DNA from: an uncultured Ruminococcus sp.
Lineage (GTDB): Bacteria > Bacillota > Clostridia > Oscillospirales > CAG-272
Assembly: GCA_902783905.1 (NCBI GenBank)
Contig: CACZSP010000079.1
Coordinates: 1 to 5,973, forward strand
Length of the DNA: 5,973 nt
Reading direction: 5' to 3'
The notes beneath the pieces were generated by a model. That model saw only the letters and a program-made list of their open reading frames with translations. It was not told the DNA's origin and did no database searches. Below are positions 1-5,910 of this stretch, in pieces; the first letter of the stretch is position 1, and every line of letters begins with the position of its first letter. The translations under genes were made by a program, and so were the position numbers.

Positions 1-36
1 GCCAAATTGGCGGCCAAATTGGCGGCCAAATTGGCG
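1..36. repeat. Three tandem copies of a 12-bp near-palindromic unit
   Basis: Three perfect head-to-tail copies of GCCAAATTGGCG run from the first base of the window to 36, so the array may continue to the left. Each unit is an odd-length palindrome around a central A (GCCAA-A-TTGGC), and each junction is another (TTGGC-G-GCCAA). The unit length is a multiple of three, and the plus frame starting at base 1 stays open through the array to a TAA at 97-99, reading Ala-Lys-Leu-Ala repeats. It could therefore be the tail of an upstream gene, but nothing else supports coding. Its role is unknown. Confidence 0.85.
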
Positions 37-111
37 TACACAAGGGAGCCAAGGACGCGGGCGATTTTTCCGGGCCCCTGTCGTTTCAAATACTTTTAAT
101 CAGCAATTATA

Positions 112-162
112 GAAGGGGCTGTTTTTTCTCGATCTCCTTCGAGGTATTTGATCAGCCCCTTC
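112..162. repeat. Long inverted repeat downstream of the vWA gene, possible terminator
   Basis: GAAGGGGCTG at 112-121 pairs perfectly with CAGCCCCTTC at 153-162. Inside the 31-nt loop a second perfect pair, CTCGA/TCGAG around a 6-nt loop (about 128-143), would make a two-tier stem. It begins 13 bases past the stop codon of the minus-strand vWA gene, where a terminator is expected. In the minus direction the stem is followed by TATAATTGC rather than a run of T, so a classical intrinsic terminator is not clear. A dispersed REP-like element is an alternative. Confidence 0.5.
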
Positions 163-175
163 CGGCGGTCAGTTT

Positions 176-1819
176 TTAATCTTCGAAGGATCCGGCGTAT
201 TCGGTGCCGGCGAACAGGTCCAGATACTCGCGGACCGCACGGCGTTTTCTTCCGTCCGATTCGTCGCCGCGAAGGATCTGCGCTATGTCCGCGCATTTTC
301 TCGCCTTTGCCAGGTTGGAGGAAGCCGTTTCGGCGTTTTCGATAACGAATTCCTGCTCGGAGTAAGCGTCGTCCGCGACGTTCTGGTAACGGACGGTAAG
401 CGTGCCGAGCTCGTCGGAACCTGCCGCCTGTCCGGCGCTGTATTTCAGCGGTTTTACGTTCGCGATCTCCGAGAAGAAGAGCTCGTAACATGCGACGCAG
501 TACGCACCGGAACCGAAGGGCTCGGCGACGACGCTGTCGTCGCGGAACTGCTCGTGTGTGAGACGGCGGTTTTCAAATCCGATCAGGCGGTATCCTTTGA
601 CGACCGAAGGATTGAATTCCATCTGCGCCTTTACGTTCTTTGCCACCGGGAAAACCAGCGAGTCGTATTTTTTGTAAAGGATCTCCTTTACGTCGGCAAT
701 ATCGTTGACGACGAAATAATTGCCGTTGCCGTTTTTGGCGAGCGCCTCAAGCTTGTCGTCACGCAGATTGTAAAGTCCGGTCCCGATGCAGGAGAGATAT
801 GCGCCTGTTTTGCGCTTTTCTTCGATAAGTTTGATGAGTCCTCCCTTGTCGGTTATTCCGAAATTGAGGTCTCCGTCGGTCACGAGGATCACGCGGTTGA
901 TACCGTCCCCGATATAGTTTTCCTCGATGATGGAATACGCCGTTTCGATACCCTTCGATCCGTAGGTGCAGCCCTCGATATACATATTTTTGAGTTTGTC
1001 GAGGACGTAATCTACGTCGTGCTTTTTGTCGACCTTCATCCCGTTTATGAAGGTGTGATCCTCCGACGAATATGTGACGAGGCTGAAGACGTCGTTTTCG
1101 TTCAGGCTGGCAAACACCGTAGCGAGCGTTGCCCTGATCTGAAGCGTCTTGCTCCCCATACTGCCCGAAGTGTCGATCAGAAGGACTATGTTTTTCCTTG
1201 AAGGAATGACGTCTCTCGCTTTGATTCCGAGAAACAGGAAACCGGCGTCGCCTTCGCGCGTCATCTCGCTCGTGACCCCGAAAAGCCCGTCCTTCGCATC
1301 GTTGAGCTCGTAGGGAACGAAATTGAGCAGTTCCTCGGTGCGGATCATGTCGTGAGAAAACCGCGTGCCGTTCCGGAAGTTGCCGAGAAGAACGGTTGCC
1401 GCCGCCGTGTTGAAGGTCGTGCGGAAGGTCGACGTGGGAGAGGTCGCGGTGCTTTGCGCTCCGACCTCCTCGATATGCTCGTATTCATCCGAGCGGACGT
1501 CTTCGACGCTGATCCCGGGGGACGCGGCGTCGACGGCCGCAGCCAACACCGACGGACGCGGAGCGGGAGCGCATGCCTGTACCGAAAAGTATTCCGCATC
1601 GGCCGGAGCCTCCTCGAAAACCTCGGGAGCGGCGCTCGCTTTCATCGATCTCGCCAGAATCCGGCCACCGCCCGCCGCGAAGTTTCTTCCCATCCTTCTT
1701 TCCGCTCTGTTATACGGACGTTCGAATTTCAGGTCGGCGATGCGTTCCGCCTGCTTTTTCGTGTATCCGAGGGATACGTAATAGTTTATTTCTTTTTCTC
1801 TGTCGTTTGCTTTGATCAT
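176..1819 (-). CDS. YfbK-like von Willebrand factor A (vWA) domain protein
   Basis: A 547-residue protein with the domain order of the YfbK-type vWA family. Residues about 131-172 match the vWA N-terminal domain (STFRTTFNT...RTEELLNFVPYEL). Residues about 209-385 are the vWA domain, and about 390-540 match the C-terminal domain usually found with it (DUF3520-like, KNVKAQMEFNP...YCVACYELFF). The metal-binding MIDAS is complete: DTSGS at 216-220, Thr285 in EGCTYGS, and Asp315 in VTDGD. Such domains bind a divalent metal and mediate protein contacts; the partner is unknown. Unlike the E. coli relative, which is described as a lipoprotein, the N-terminus is charged and has no signal peptide, lipobox or membrane segment, so this version is probably cytoplasmic. 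Residues 1-60 are helical and basic; 60-130 is Ala/Glu/Pro-rich and probably a linker. The start is supported by AGAGGG at 1827-1832, 7 nt before the ATG. Confidence 0.9.
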   Translation of the reverse strand: MIKANDREKEINYYVSLGYTKKQAERIADLKFERPYNRAERRMGRNFAAGGGRILARSMKASAAPEVFEEAPADAEYFSVQACAPAPRPSVLAAAVDAASPGISVEDVRSDEYEHIEEVGAQSTATSPTSTFRTTFNTAAATVLLGNFRNGTRFSHDMIRTEELLNFVPYELNDAKDGLFGVTSEMTREGDAGFLFLGIKARDVIPSRKNIVLLIDTSGSMGSKTLQIRATLATVFASLNENDVFSLVTYSSEDHTFINGMKVDKKHDVDYVLDKLKNMYIEGCTYGSKGIETAYSIIEENYIGDGINRVILVTDGDLNFGITDKGGLIKLIEEKRKTGAYLSCIGTGLYNLRDDKLEALAKNGNGNYFVVNDIADVKEILYKKYDSLVFPVAKNVKAQMEFNPSVVKGYRLIGFENRRLTHEQFRDDSVVAEPFGSGAYCVACYELFFSEIANVKPLKYSAGQAAGSDELGTLTVRYQNVADDAYSEQEFVIENAETASSNLAKARKCADIAQILRGDESDGRKRRAVREYLDLFAGTEYAGSFED

Positions 1820-1826
1820 TCTGCTG

Positions 1827-1858
1827 CCCTCTTTTCTTTGGATTGCGGTTATATTATA
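1827..1858 (-). promoter_or_regulatory. -10 box and ribosome binding site of the vWA gene
   Basis: On the minus strand a perfect TATAAT occupies 1858-1853 and the ribosome binding site AGAGGG occupies 1832-1827, leaving a leader of about 28 nt. No good -35 hexamer is seen 16-18 bp upstream (the sequence there reads about ACCTGT), so the promoter may depend on an activator. The perfect -10 box suggests that the vWA gene is transcribed separately from the gene upstream of it on the same strand. Confidence 0.5.
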
Positions 1859-1879
1859 CCGTATTCTGAACAGTTACAG

Positions 1880-1896
1880 GTCGCCTTGCGGGCGAC
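1880..1896. repeat. Short perfect hairpin in the gap between the two minus-strand genes
   Basis: GTCGCC (1880-1885) and GGCGAC (1891-1896) form a 6-bp GC-rich stem around a TTGCG loop, followed on the plus strand by ATTTTTC. It looks like a weak intrinsic terminator on the plus strand, but no plus-strand gene ends there. On the minus strand it lies downstream of the sialidase-like gene with no T run after the stem. Similar wording (GCGGGCGATTTTTC) occurs near 55-70, so it may be part of a dispersed intergenic repeat. The rest of 1820-1955 holds only the vWA promoter. Confidence 0.4.
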
Positions 1897-1955
1897 ATTT
1901 TTCGGGACGGGTATACGGTATCGTCTTAACCGCTTCAAACGGCGCCCGGCCCCTG

Positions 1956-3185
1956 TCATTCTTCGATTACCCGGATCACGTTGAGCGACGATCCGGAACG
2001 CGTCCCGGCCGAAGCGTAGAGATATCCGCCGGAATACCATATCCCCGTCCACGTCGAGCTTTCTCCGTCGGGCGTTCCGAACACGTTGTCGGATGCGGAA
2101 AAATGTGAGACGTTGAGTTTCCGGTACGCCGTACCGTCTGATATTACCGTCTTCATAACGCTGGTCGAATCTCCCTTGACCGAGGCGTCCTCGTCGGTCT
2201 GGAAGCTTATCACAAGCTGACCGGTCGGCAGCTCGACGATCCCGGGAGCTCCCGCTTTGGAGCCGGATGTTTTGGGGATATACACGTTTTGCGGCGAGCT
2301 CCATTTCTTTCCGTCCGATGAAAGCGAGAGGCGTATTACGAACGGATTACCGTTTTTTCTGTAATGTGTGCTTTCAAAAACCATCGCGTAGGTGCCGTCG
2401 GAAAGCCGTATCCATACCGGCATTCCGTCGCGCGAATCGTGACTTTTGCCGTCGAAAACGACCGTTCTTTCCGACCATTTGTCACCCGCCCAGGTCATCG
2501 ATTCTATATTCTGCATCGACGTCACGGAAGGAAAATCGTTTGCGTAAAAACAGGTGAGGGTCCCGTCGATCTCACCGAGGCAGGGCTCCCAAACTCCCTT
2601 GAATTTGTGCGACGGCTCGACGTATTCGCAGACCGTCGAGTGATGAGCCCAGGTCCTGCCGAGATCGTCCGAAACGCTGACCTGAAGTGATGTGAAAAAA
2701 CCGTCGGACTGATCCCCCGTCGCCCGGTAGGCCAGGTAGAGTTTTCCGTCAAACAGGAAGAAATTCACGTTGGCGCAGTTTTTGTCCGGTTTAAACGACG
2801 CGGAGGCCTCGCCTTTCCAGGTGACGCCGTTGTCGGTACTGATCATTGTTTTTATCCCGGACGAGGTCTCGTATCCGGATATAAGTTCTCCCGATGGGAG
2901 CGTACAGACCCGCGGCGCCCAGCTGCCGCTTCTGATCAGCGTCTTTCTGCCGTTCTTCCAGCTGAATTCTACCGTTTCGATCTGATCAGCCGTACCCGAT
3001 CCTTCGGTAAGGGCAGCCGTTCTTTCGGTATCCGCCTGCGTTCCTTCGGACGTGCCGTCCGTCGCCGTGTCGCCGACGCTGCCGGCTTCCTGCCCGCAGG
3101 AAGCAAACGCCGACAAAACAGCGGTGAGCAGTAACGCGGCAAGTGTGATATTTATCAATTTCATATTAAATGATTCCTCGTTCAT
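1956..3185 (-). CDS. Sialidase-fold (Asp-box/BNR repeat) lipoprotein, possible glycoside hydrolase
   Basis: A 409-residue secreted lipoprotein. From the inner Met8 it has a classical lipoprotein signal: Lys, a hydrophobic core (LINITLAALLLTAVLSAFA) and the lipobox FASC with Cys30 as the lipidated residue. A Gly/Thr/Glu/Ala-rich linker follows to about residue 68. The rest has the hallmarks of a sialidase-type beta-propeller: Asp boxes STDNGVTW (116-123) and SDDLGRTW (172-179), a weaker one SSDGKKW (290-296), and blade motifs such as PRVCTLPSGELISGY (91-105), VWEPCLGEIDGTLTCFY (198-214) and GMPVWIRLSDGTYAMVFE (254-271). The WEP and GMP motifs recall GH93-type exo-arabinanases as well as BNR sialidase-like proteins. 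The substrate cannot be told from sequence alone; it probably acts on glycans at the cell surface. Two start codons 21 bp apart, each with its own GAGGA site, are possible; the inner one (3164) gives the more normal signal peptide. Confidence 0.8.
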   Translation of the reverse strand: MNEESFNMKLINITLAALLLTAVLSAFASCGQEAGSVGDTATDGTSEGTQADTERTAALTEGSGTADQIETVEFSWKNGRKTLIRSGSWAPRVCTLPSGELISGYETSSGIKTMISTDNGVTWKGEASASFKPDKNCANVNFFLFDGKLYLAYRATGDQSDGFFTSLQVSVSDDLGRTWAHHSTVCEYVEPSHKFKGVWEPCLGEIDGTLTCFYANDFPSVTSMQNIESMTWAGDKWSERTVVFDGKSHDSRDGMPVWIRLSDGTYAMVFESTHYRKNGNPFVIRLSLSSDGKKWSSPQNVYIPKTSGSKAGAPGIVELPTGQLVISFQTDEDASVKGDSTSVMKTVISDGTAYRKLNVSHFSASDNVFGTPDGESSTWTGIWYSGGYLYASAGTRSGSSLNVIRVIEE

Positions 3186-3201
3186 ATTAAATGATTCCTC
3201 G
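3160..3201 (-). repeat. Exact 21-bp tandem duplication of the ribosome binding site and start codon
   Basis: Bases 3160-3180 and 3181-3201 are identical. On the minus strand each copy carries GAGGAA, a 9-nt spacer and ATG, so the sialidase-like gene has two consecutive initiation sites (ATG at 3185-3183 and 3164-3162). The duplication is seven codons long and keeps the frame, so the outer start adds MNEESFN in front of the signal peptide that begins MKLINIT. Confidence 0.95.
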
Positions 3202-3216
3202 CATTTATTATCGGAT

Positions 3217-3246
3217 ATTATACACTTTGCGGAAGCGTTTTGTCAA
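3217..3246 (-). promoter_or_regulatory. Consensus sigma-A promoter of the sialidase-like gene
   Basis: On the minus strand a perfect TTGACA (3246-3241) and a perfect TATAAT (3222-3217) are separated by 18 bp. Transcription would start near 3210, about 25 nt before the outer ATG and 46 nt before the inner one. The spacer contains TTGCGGAAGCGTTTT when read on the plus strand (3227-3241), which resembles a motif in the divergent promoter. Confidence 0.9.
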
Positions 3247-3276
3247 GATAATCCGTCGCAATAAGACTGTTATTAC

Positions 3277-3304
3277 CGATACCGCTTGACAAATTGCGGT
3301 AACG
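3277..3304. promoter_or_regulatory. Operator-like inverted repeat across the -35 box of the plus-strand promoter
   Basis: CGATACCGC (3277-3285) and GCGGTAACG (3296-3304) are inverted copies with one mismatch out of nine, separated by 10 bp. The -35 hexamer TTGACA sits exactly in the spacer, so a dimeric regulator bound here would block RNA polymerase. The right half overlaps the TTGCGG...GCGTTT motif shared with the opposite promoter and the palindrome AACGCGTT (3301-3308). This is an inference from symmetry and position; no regulator gene is present in the window. Confidence 0.45.
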
Positions 3305-3314
3305 CGTTTATAAT
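3286..3314 (+). promoter_or_regulatory. Consensus sigma-A promoter of the propeller/solute-binding protein unit
   Basis: A perfect TTGACA (3286-3291) and a perfect TATAAT (3309-3314) lie 17 bp apart. Transcription would begin near 3321, about 34 nt before the ATG at 3355. This fits 3355, rather than the GTG at 3416, as the natural start of the first gene. It runs back to back with the promoter of the minus-strand gene; the two -35 boxes are about 40 bp apart. Confidence 0.9.
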
Positions 3315-3340
3315 AATGACAACCGGATTTTATCGCGTTA

Positions 3341-3415
3341 AAGGGAATCACGTTATGAAAAAGTCATTTAATAAAATGATAAGCTTCGGGAACCGGTTTT
3401 TCCACCGAAAAAACG
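3341..3415 (+). other. Ribosome binding site and original N-terminus of the propeller gene, cut off by a frameshift
   Basis: AAGGGA (3341-3346) lies 8 nt before an ATG at 3355 that opens MKKSFNKMISFGNRFFHRK. This frame then runs out of phase with the conserved protein and ends at 3498. The downstream open frame is the +1 frame. The two meet at a run of six A (3408-3413). With five A the reading would continue as HRKTVTVTLLRTL into the body of the protein and give one 302-residue product from 3355 to 4264. The likely explanation is a one-base insertion, or a sequencing or assembly slip, at the A run. Confidence 0.65.
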
Positions 3416-4264
3416 GTGACGGTGACCCTGCTTCGCACCCTGTCCGGAGGACAGGACGGCGCCGTGTGGGGCGATCTTGTTTTCCGGTTCGGCAATAAAG
3501 GGACCGGGACGGTCGTATCGCTTCCGGAATGCAGAGTCGTCGGCTCAGTGACGATGGACCGCACCGACCTGATCTGTCCCCACAGCAATTCGGTCAGCTT
3601 CGGCACGAAGTATTACGCCGACGGGGACGAATTCCCGCTTCTGTACTCAAACGTTTACAACAATTACGCGTCGGAAGCCGACAGGCGGATAGGGTACTGC
3701 TGCGTTTACCGGCTGACAAGGTCGGGAAACGATTTCCGCGCCGCCCTCGTTCAGATAATCCGCATCGGTTTTGCGGACGGCCCCGGTCTCTGGACGTCAA
3801 AGTCGGGTAACGGTGACGTGCGCCCCTACGGGAATTTCGTAGTCGACGACAAAAACGACCTGCTCTGGGCGTTCGTGATGCGGGACGCCGACAGCTGCAC
3901 CCGTATCTTTTCATTCGACCTGCCCGATCCGTCCGCCGGTCAGGCCGATCCGGCATACCCGGGCGTTCCGGTCGTCACGCTTAAGGTGGAGGATATCCGC
4001 GACCGGTTCGACGGAGGATATTCGCATTATCTTCAGGGCGCGACCGTCGCGGACGGCCTGATCTACTCGCTGGAGGGTTTTACCGATTCGGCCTCTTCGC
4101 CGGCGGCGATAAGGATATTCGACACGCGGTCGAAGACCGAGGTCGGTCTGGCGGATCTGAGAGGGAACGGATACGGCACCGAACCCGAGTTTATTTCCGT
4201 ATACGGGGATACGCTGCTTTATTCCGACAGCGTGGGGCGTCTTTATTCACTGAAATTCAACTGA
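3416..4264 (+). CDS. Beta-propeller-like protein of unknown function, N-terminus frameshifted
   Basis: The open frame from a GTG at 3416 gives 282 residues and no recognised enzyme motif. It has repeated strand-turn patterns typical of a propeller or other all-beta repeat fold: GQDGAVWGDLVFRF (12-25), HSNSVSFGTKYY with DEFPLLYSNVYNNY (56-84), CCVYRLTRSG (95-104), VRPYGNFVVDDKNDLLWAF (135-153), YLQGATVADGLIYSLEGF (205-222) and EPEFISVYGDTLLYSD (256-271). The later blades each follow the pattern of a hydrophobic strand, a turn such as DGL or GDT, and a second strand. The GTG has no ribosome binding site, while an ATG at 3355 in another frame does, so as written the gene is probably broken or mis-sequenced. 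The restored N-terminus is basic with no clear hydrophobic signal core, so the protein may be cytoplasmic. It ends 40 bp before the solute-binding protein gene and shares its promoter. The function is unknown; sugar-locus context is the only hint. Confidence 0.7.
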   Translation: MTVTLLRTLSGGQDGAVWGDLVFRFGNKGTGTVVSLPECRVVGSVTMDRTDLICPHSNSVSFGTKYYADGDEFPLLYSNVYNNYASEADRRIGYCCVYRLTRSGNDFRAALVQIIRIGFADGPGLWTSKSGNGDVRPYGNFVVDDKNDLLWAFVMRDADSCTRIFSFDLPDPSAGQADPAYPGVPVVTLKVEDIRDRFDGGYSHYLQGATVADGLIYSLEGFTDSASSPAAIRIFDTRSKTEVGLADLRGNGYGTEPEFISVYGDTLLYSDSVGRLYSLKFN

Positions 4265-4289
4265 AAATCCGAAAAAACGATACACGACG

Positions 4290-4296
4290 AAGGAGG
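4290..4296 (+). promoter_or_regulatory. Strong ribosome binding site of the solute-binding protein gene
   Basis: AAGGAGG lies 8 nt before the ATG at 4305. It is the best Shine-Dalgarno match in the window and fits a highly expressed binding protein. It sits in the 40-bp gap after the propeller gene, which contains no promoter or terminator, so the two are probably co-transcribed. Confidence 0.85.
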
Positions 4297-4304
4297 ATCT
4301 GAAT

Positions 4305-5822
4305 ATGAAAAAAAGAGGAACCGTCGCGCTGCTTCTGGCGCTGCTTACCGTAGTATCGGTCGCGGGGTGCGCGTCCGGGAACGTCGAATCCGAGACCACC
4401 CCGGCTGCCACGCAGCCGGAAGCCGTTGTGACGACAGAGCCCGAAACCACCGAGCCGTCCAGAGAAAACTATCCGGACGGAATTCCCGATTCGCTGAAAT
4501 TCAGCGGAGAGAAGTTCCGGATCCTTTATTTTGACAAAAACAATTACAGAGACGATTTCGTAGCGGAGGGGATCACCGGAGACCTTGTACCGGATGCCGT
4601 CTACAACCGCAATATGAACGTAATGGAGCGTTTCGGAATGGAGCTTGAATTGATCGCCGCTCCCTCTACCGACACGAAATCCTACTGCAGTTACGTGGAT
4701 ACGCAGGTCAGCGCCGGAGAGTATTCGTGGGATCTGATTTCCGCGTACCAGGCGTACACCGTCCCGCTTGCGATGAAGGGCGTTCTCGCCGACGTTTCCG
4801 ACGCCGAATATCTGGATTTTTCGCAGCCCTGGTGGGAGTTCGATTATATGAAGGAGCTTCTTATCGGAAGCGGAGACCGCATATATTTCATGCAGGGAGA
4901 CATTGCCCTCTTCATGCTCGGATCGATGGGAAGCGTTTATTACAACAAGCGGCTTCTCGGGGATATCGATCAAAGCTTTGACGTTTACGCGACGGTCTCT
5001 GGAGGCGAATGGACTCTCGAACGCTTCAGCGAGCTCGCGAGCATCGCGTATTCGGATACGAACGGAAACCAGATAATGGACGACGGCGACGTTTTCGGCT
5101 TCGGGGCGACTACCGTGAAGAGCACCGAGCATTTCATGTACGACGCCGGCGTCAGGTCGAACACCCGCGACGCGGACGGATATCCGGTTTACACCTTCGG
5201 GGACGACCGTTCGGTCGAGTTCATAGAAAAACTCTATAACCTCTATTACAATAATCCCGGCGCAATGATTTACACCGCCGATTCCGGAATCAGCCAGATG
5301 GAGAAGGATTTCAAAAGCGGACACATGCTGCTGCTCCCGGGCTGGCTGTATATGGCAAAAGGAATATGCGGTGACTGCGTCGACGATTACGGAATTATTC
5401 CGTATCCCAAATACGACGCCGAACAGCCGGAATATCTGACTCTCGTACACGACGGAACGACGATCTACTGCATTCCGTCAACCTGCGACAGGCTGTCGAT
5501 GGTATCCGCCGTTACCGAGGCGTTTGCCGCCGAAAGCTGGAGAAAGGTTACTCCCGCGTATTTCGAGGTCGCTCTGAAGAACAGATACGCGAGCGATCTG
5601 CGTTCCGCCGAAATGATCGATCTAATCAGGGCGGGCATCACGACCGACTACTTTTACGCAAACAACTACTGCTTTTCCGGTACGCCGGGACTGCTCTGCA
5701 GGACCGCGATGAAGGGAAAACTCTCGTCAATTTCATCCCAGATCAGAGCCGCGCAGAGATCCACCGAAAAAACGCTGAAAACGCTTATCGAAGAGTATAA
5801 AGCGCTGACAGGTGCGCAATAA
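4305..5822 (+). CDS. Extracellular solute-binding lipoprotein (ABC transporter type, probably carbohydrate)
   Basis: A 505-residue surface lipoprotein. The signal is textbook: MKKR, a hydrophobic core and the lipobox VAGC with Cys22 lipidated, followed by a Thr/Glu/Pro/Ala linker to about residue 60. The mature part has features of family 1 extracellular solute-binding proteins of Bacillota: FRILYFDKNNYRDDF (71-85), DAVYNRNMNVMERFG (97-111), the aromatic segment WWEFDYMKELL (176-186), YYNKRLL (212-218), GEWTLERFSELA (234-245), and FKSGHMLLLPGWLYM (336-350) as part of the hinge and second lobe. DTNGNQIMDDGD (251-262) is a near-perfect EF-hand/dockerin-like calcium loop (Asp1, Asn3, Asn5, Asp9, Asp12), which is common in this group. 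Such proteins capture sugars or oligosaccharides and hand them to ABC permeases; the ligand is not predictable here. It is the second gene of its unit. No permease gene follows within the remaining 150 bp. Confidence 0.9.
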   Translation: MKKRGTVALLLALLTVVSVAGCASGNVESETTPAATQPEAVVTTEPETTEPSRENYPDGIPDSLKFSGEKFRILYFDKNNYRDDFVAEGITGDLVPDAVYNRNMNVMERFGMELELIAAPSTDTKSYCSYVDTQVSAGEYSWDLISAYQAYTVPLAMKGVLADVSDAEYLDFSQPWWEFDYMKELLIGSGDRIYFMQGDIALFMLGSMGSVYYNKRLLGDIDQSFDVYATVSGGEWTLERFSELASIAYSDTNGNQIMDDGDVFGFGATTVKSTEHFMYDAGVRSNTRDADGYPVYTFGDDRSVEFIEKLYNLYYNNPGAMIYTADSGISQMEKDFKSGHMLLLPGWLYMAKGICGDCVDDYGIIPYPKYDAEQPEYLTLVHDGTTIYCIPSTCDRLSMVSAVTEAFAAESWRKVTPAYFEVALKNRYASDLRSAEMIDLIRAGITTDYFYANNYCFSGTPGLLCRTAMKGKLSSISSQIRAAQRSTEKTLKTLIEEYKALTGAQ

Positions 5823-5854
5823 CACAATAAACAGTTGGGTTTTCCGCAAGAAAG

Positions 5855-5910
5855 GTACGGCAATATGTCTGCAGCGATAAAAATCACTTGCAGAACGGTT
5901 GGAGCCGTAC
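5855..5910. repeat. Nested inverted repeats downstream of the solute-binding protein gene
   Basis: GTACGGC (5855-5861) pairs with GCCGTAC (5904-5910), and inside it TCTGCA (5868-5873) pairs with TGCAGA (5889-5894) around an A-rich 15-nt loop. It lies 33-88 bp past the stop codon. There is no T run after the outer arm, so it is not a convincing intrinsic terminator. It may be a structural transcript end, part of a mobile element remnant, or chance. The stretch 5823-5973 holds no complete gene I can support. Confidence 0.4.

Noticed and set aside
1..99. Plus-strand open frame with Ala-Lys-Leu-Ala repeats as the end of an upstream gene
   Set aside because: The frame is open only because the repeat unit is a multiple of three. 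The 21 residues after the array resemble no known protein end, so it is mentioned only in the repeat entry.
554..1201. 215-residue open frame on the plus strand inside the vWA gene
   Set aside because: It is the antisense shadow of a clearly conserved vWA domain, created by GC-rich third codon positions.
1880..1905. Intrinsic terminator for the sialidase-like gene
   Set aside because: The T-rich tract is on the plus-strand side of the hairpin, while the gene is transcribed on the minus strand, where no T run follows the stem.
3408..3418. Programmed -1 ribosomal frameshift at A_AAA_AAC
   Set aside because: The shift needed to reach the conserved frame is +1. A -1 shift reads CGG TGA and terminates immediately.
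4257..5450. 397-residue open frame on the minus strand opposite the solute-binding protein
   Set aside because: The plus-strand protein has a lipoprotein signal, a strong ribosome binding site and family motifs. The antisense frame has no recognisable domain.
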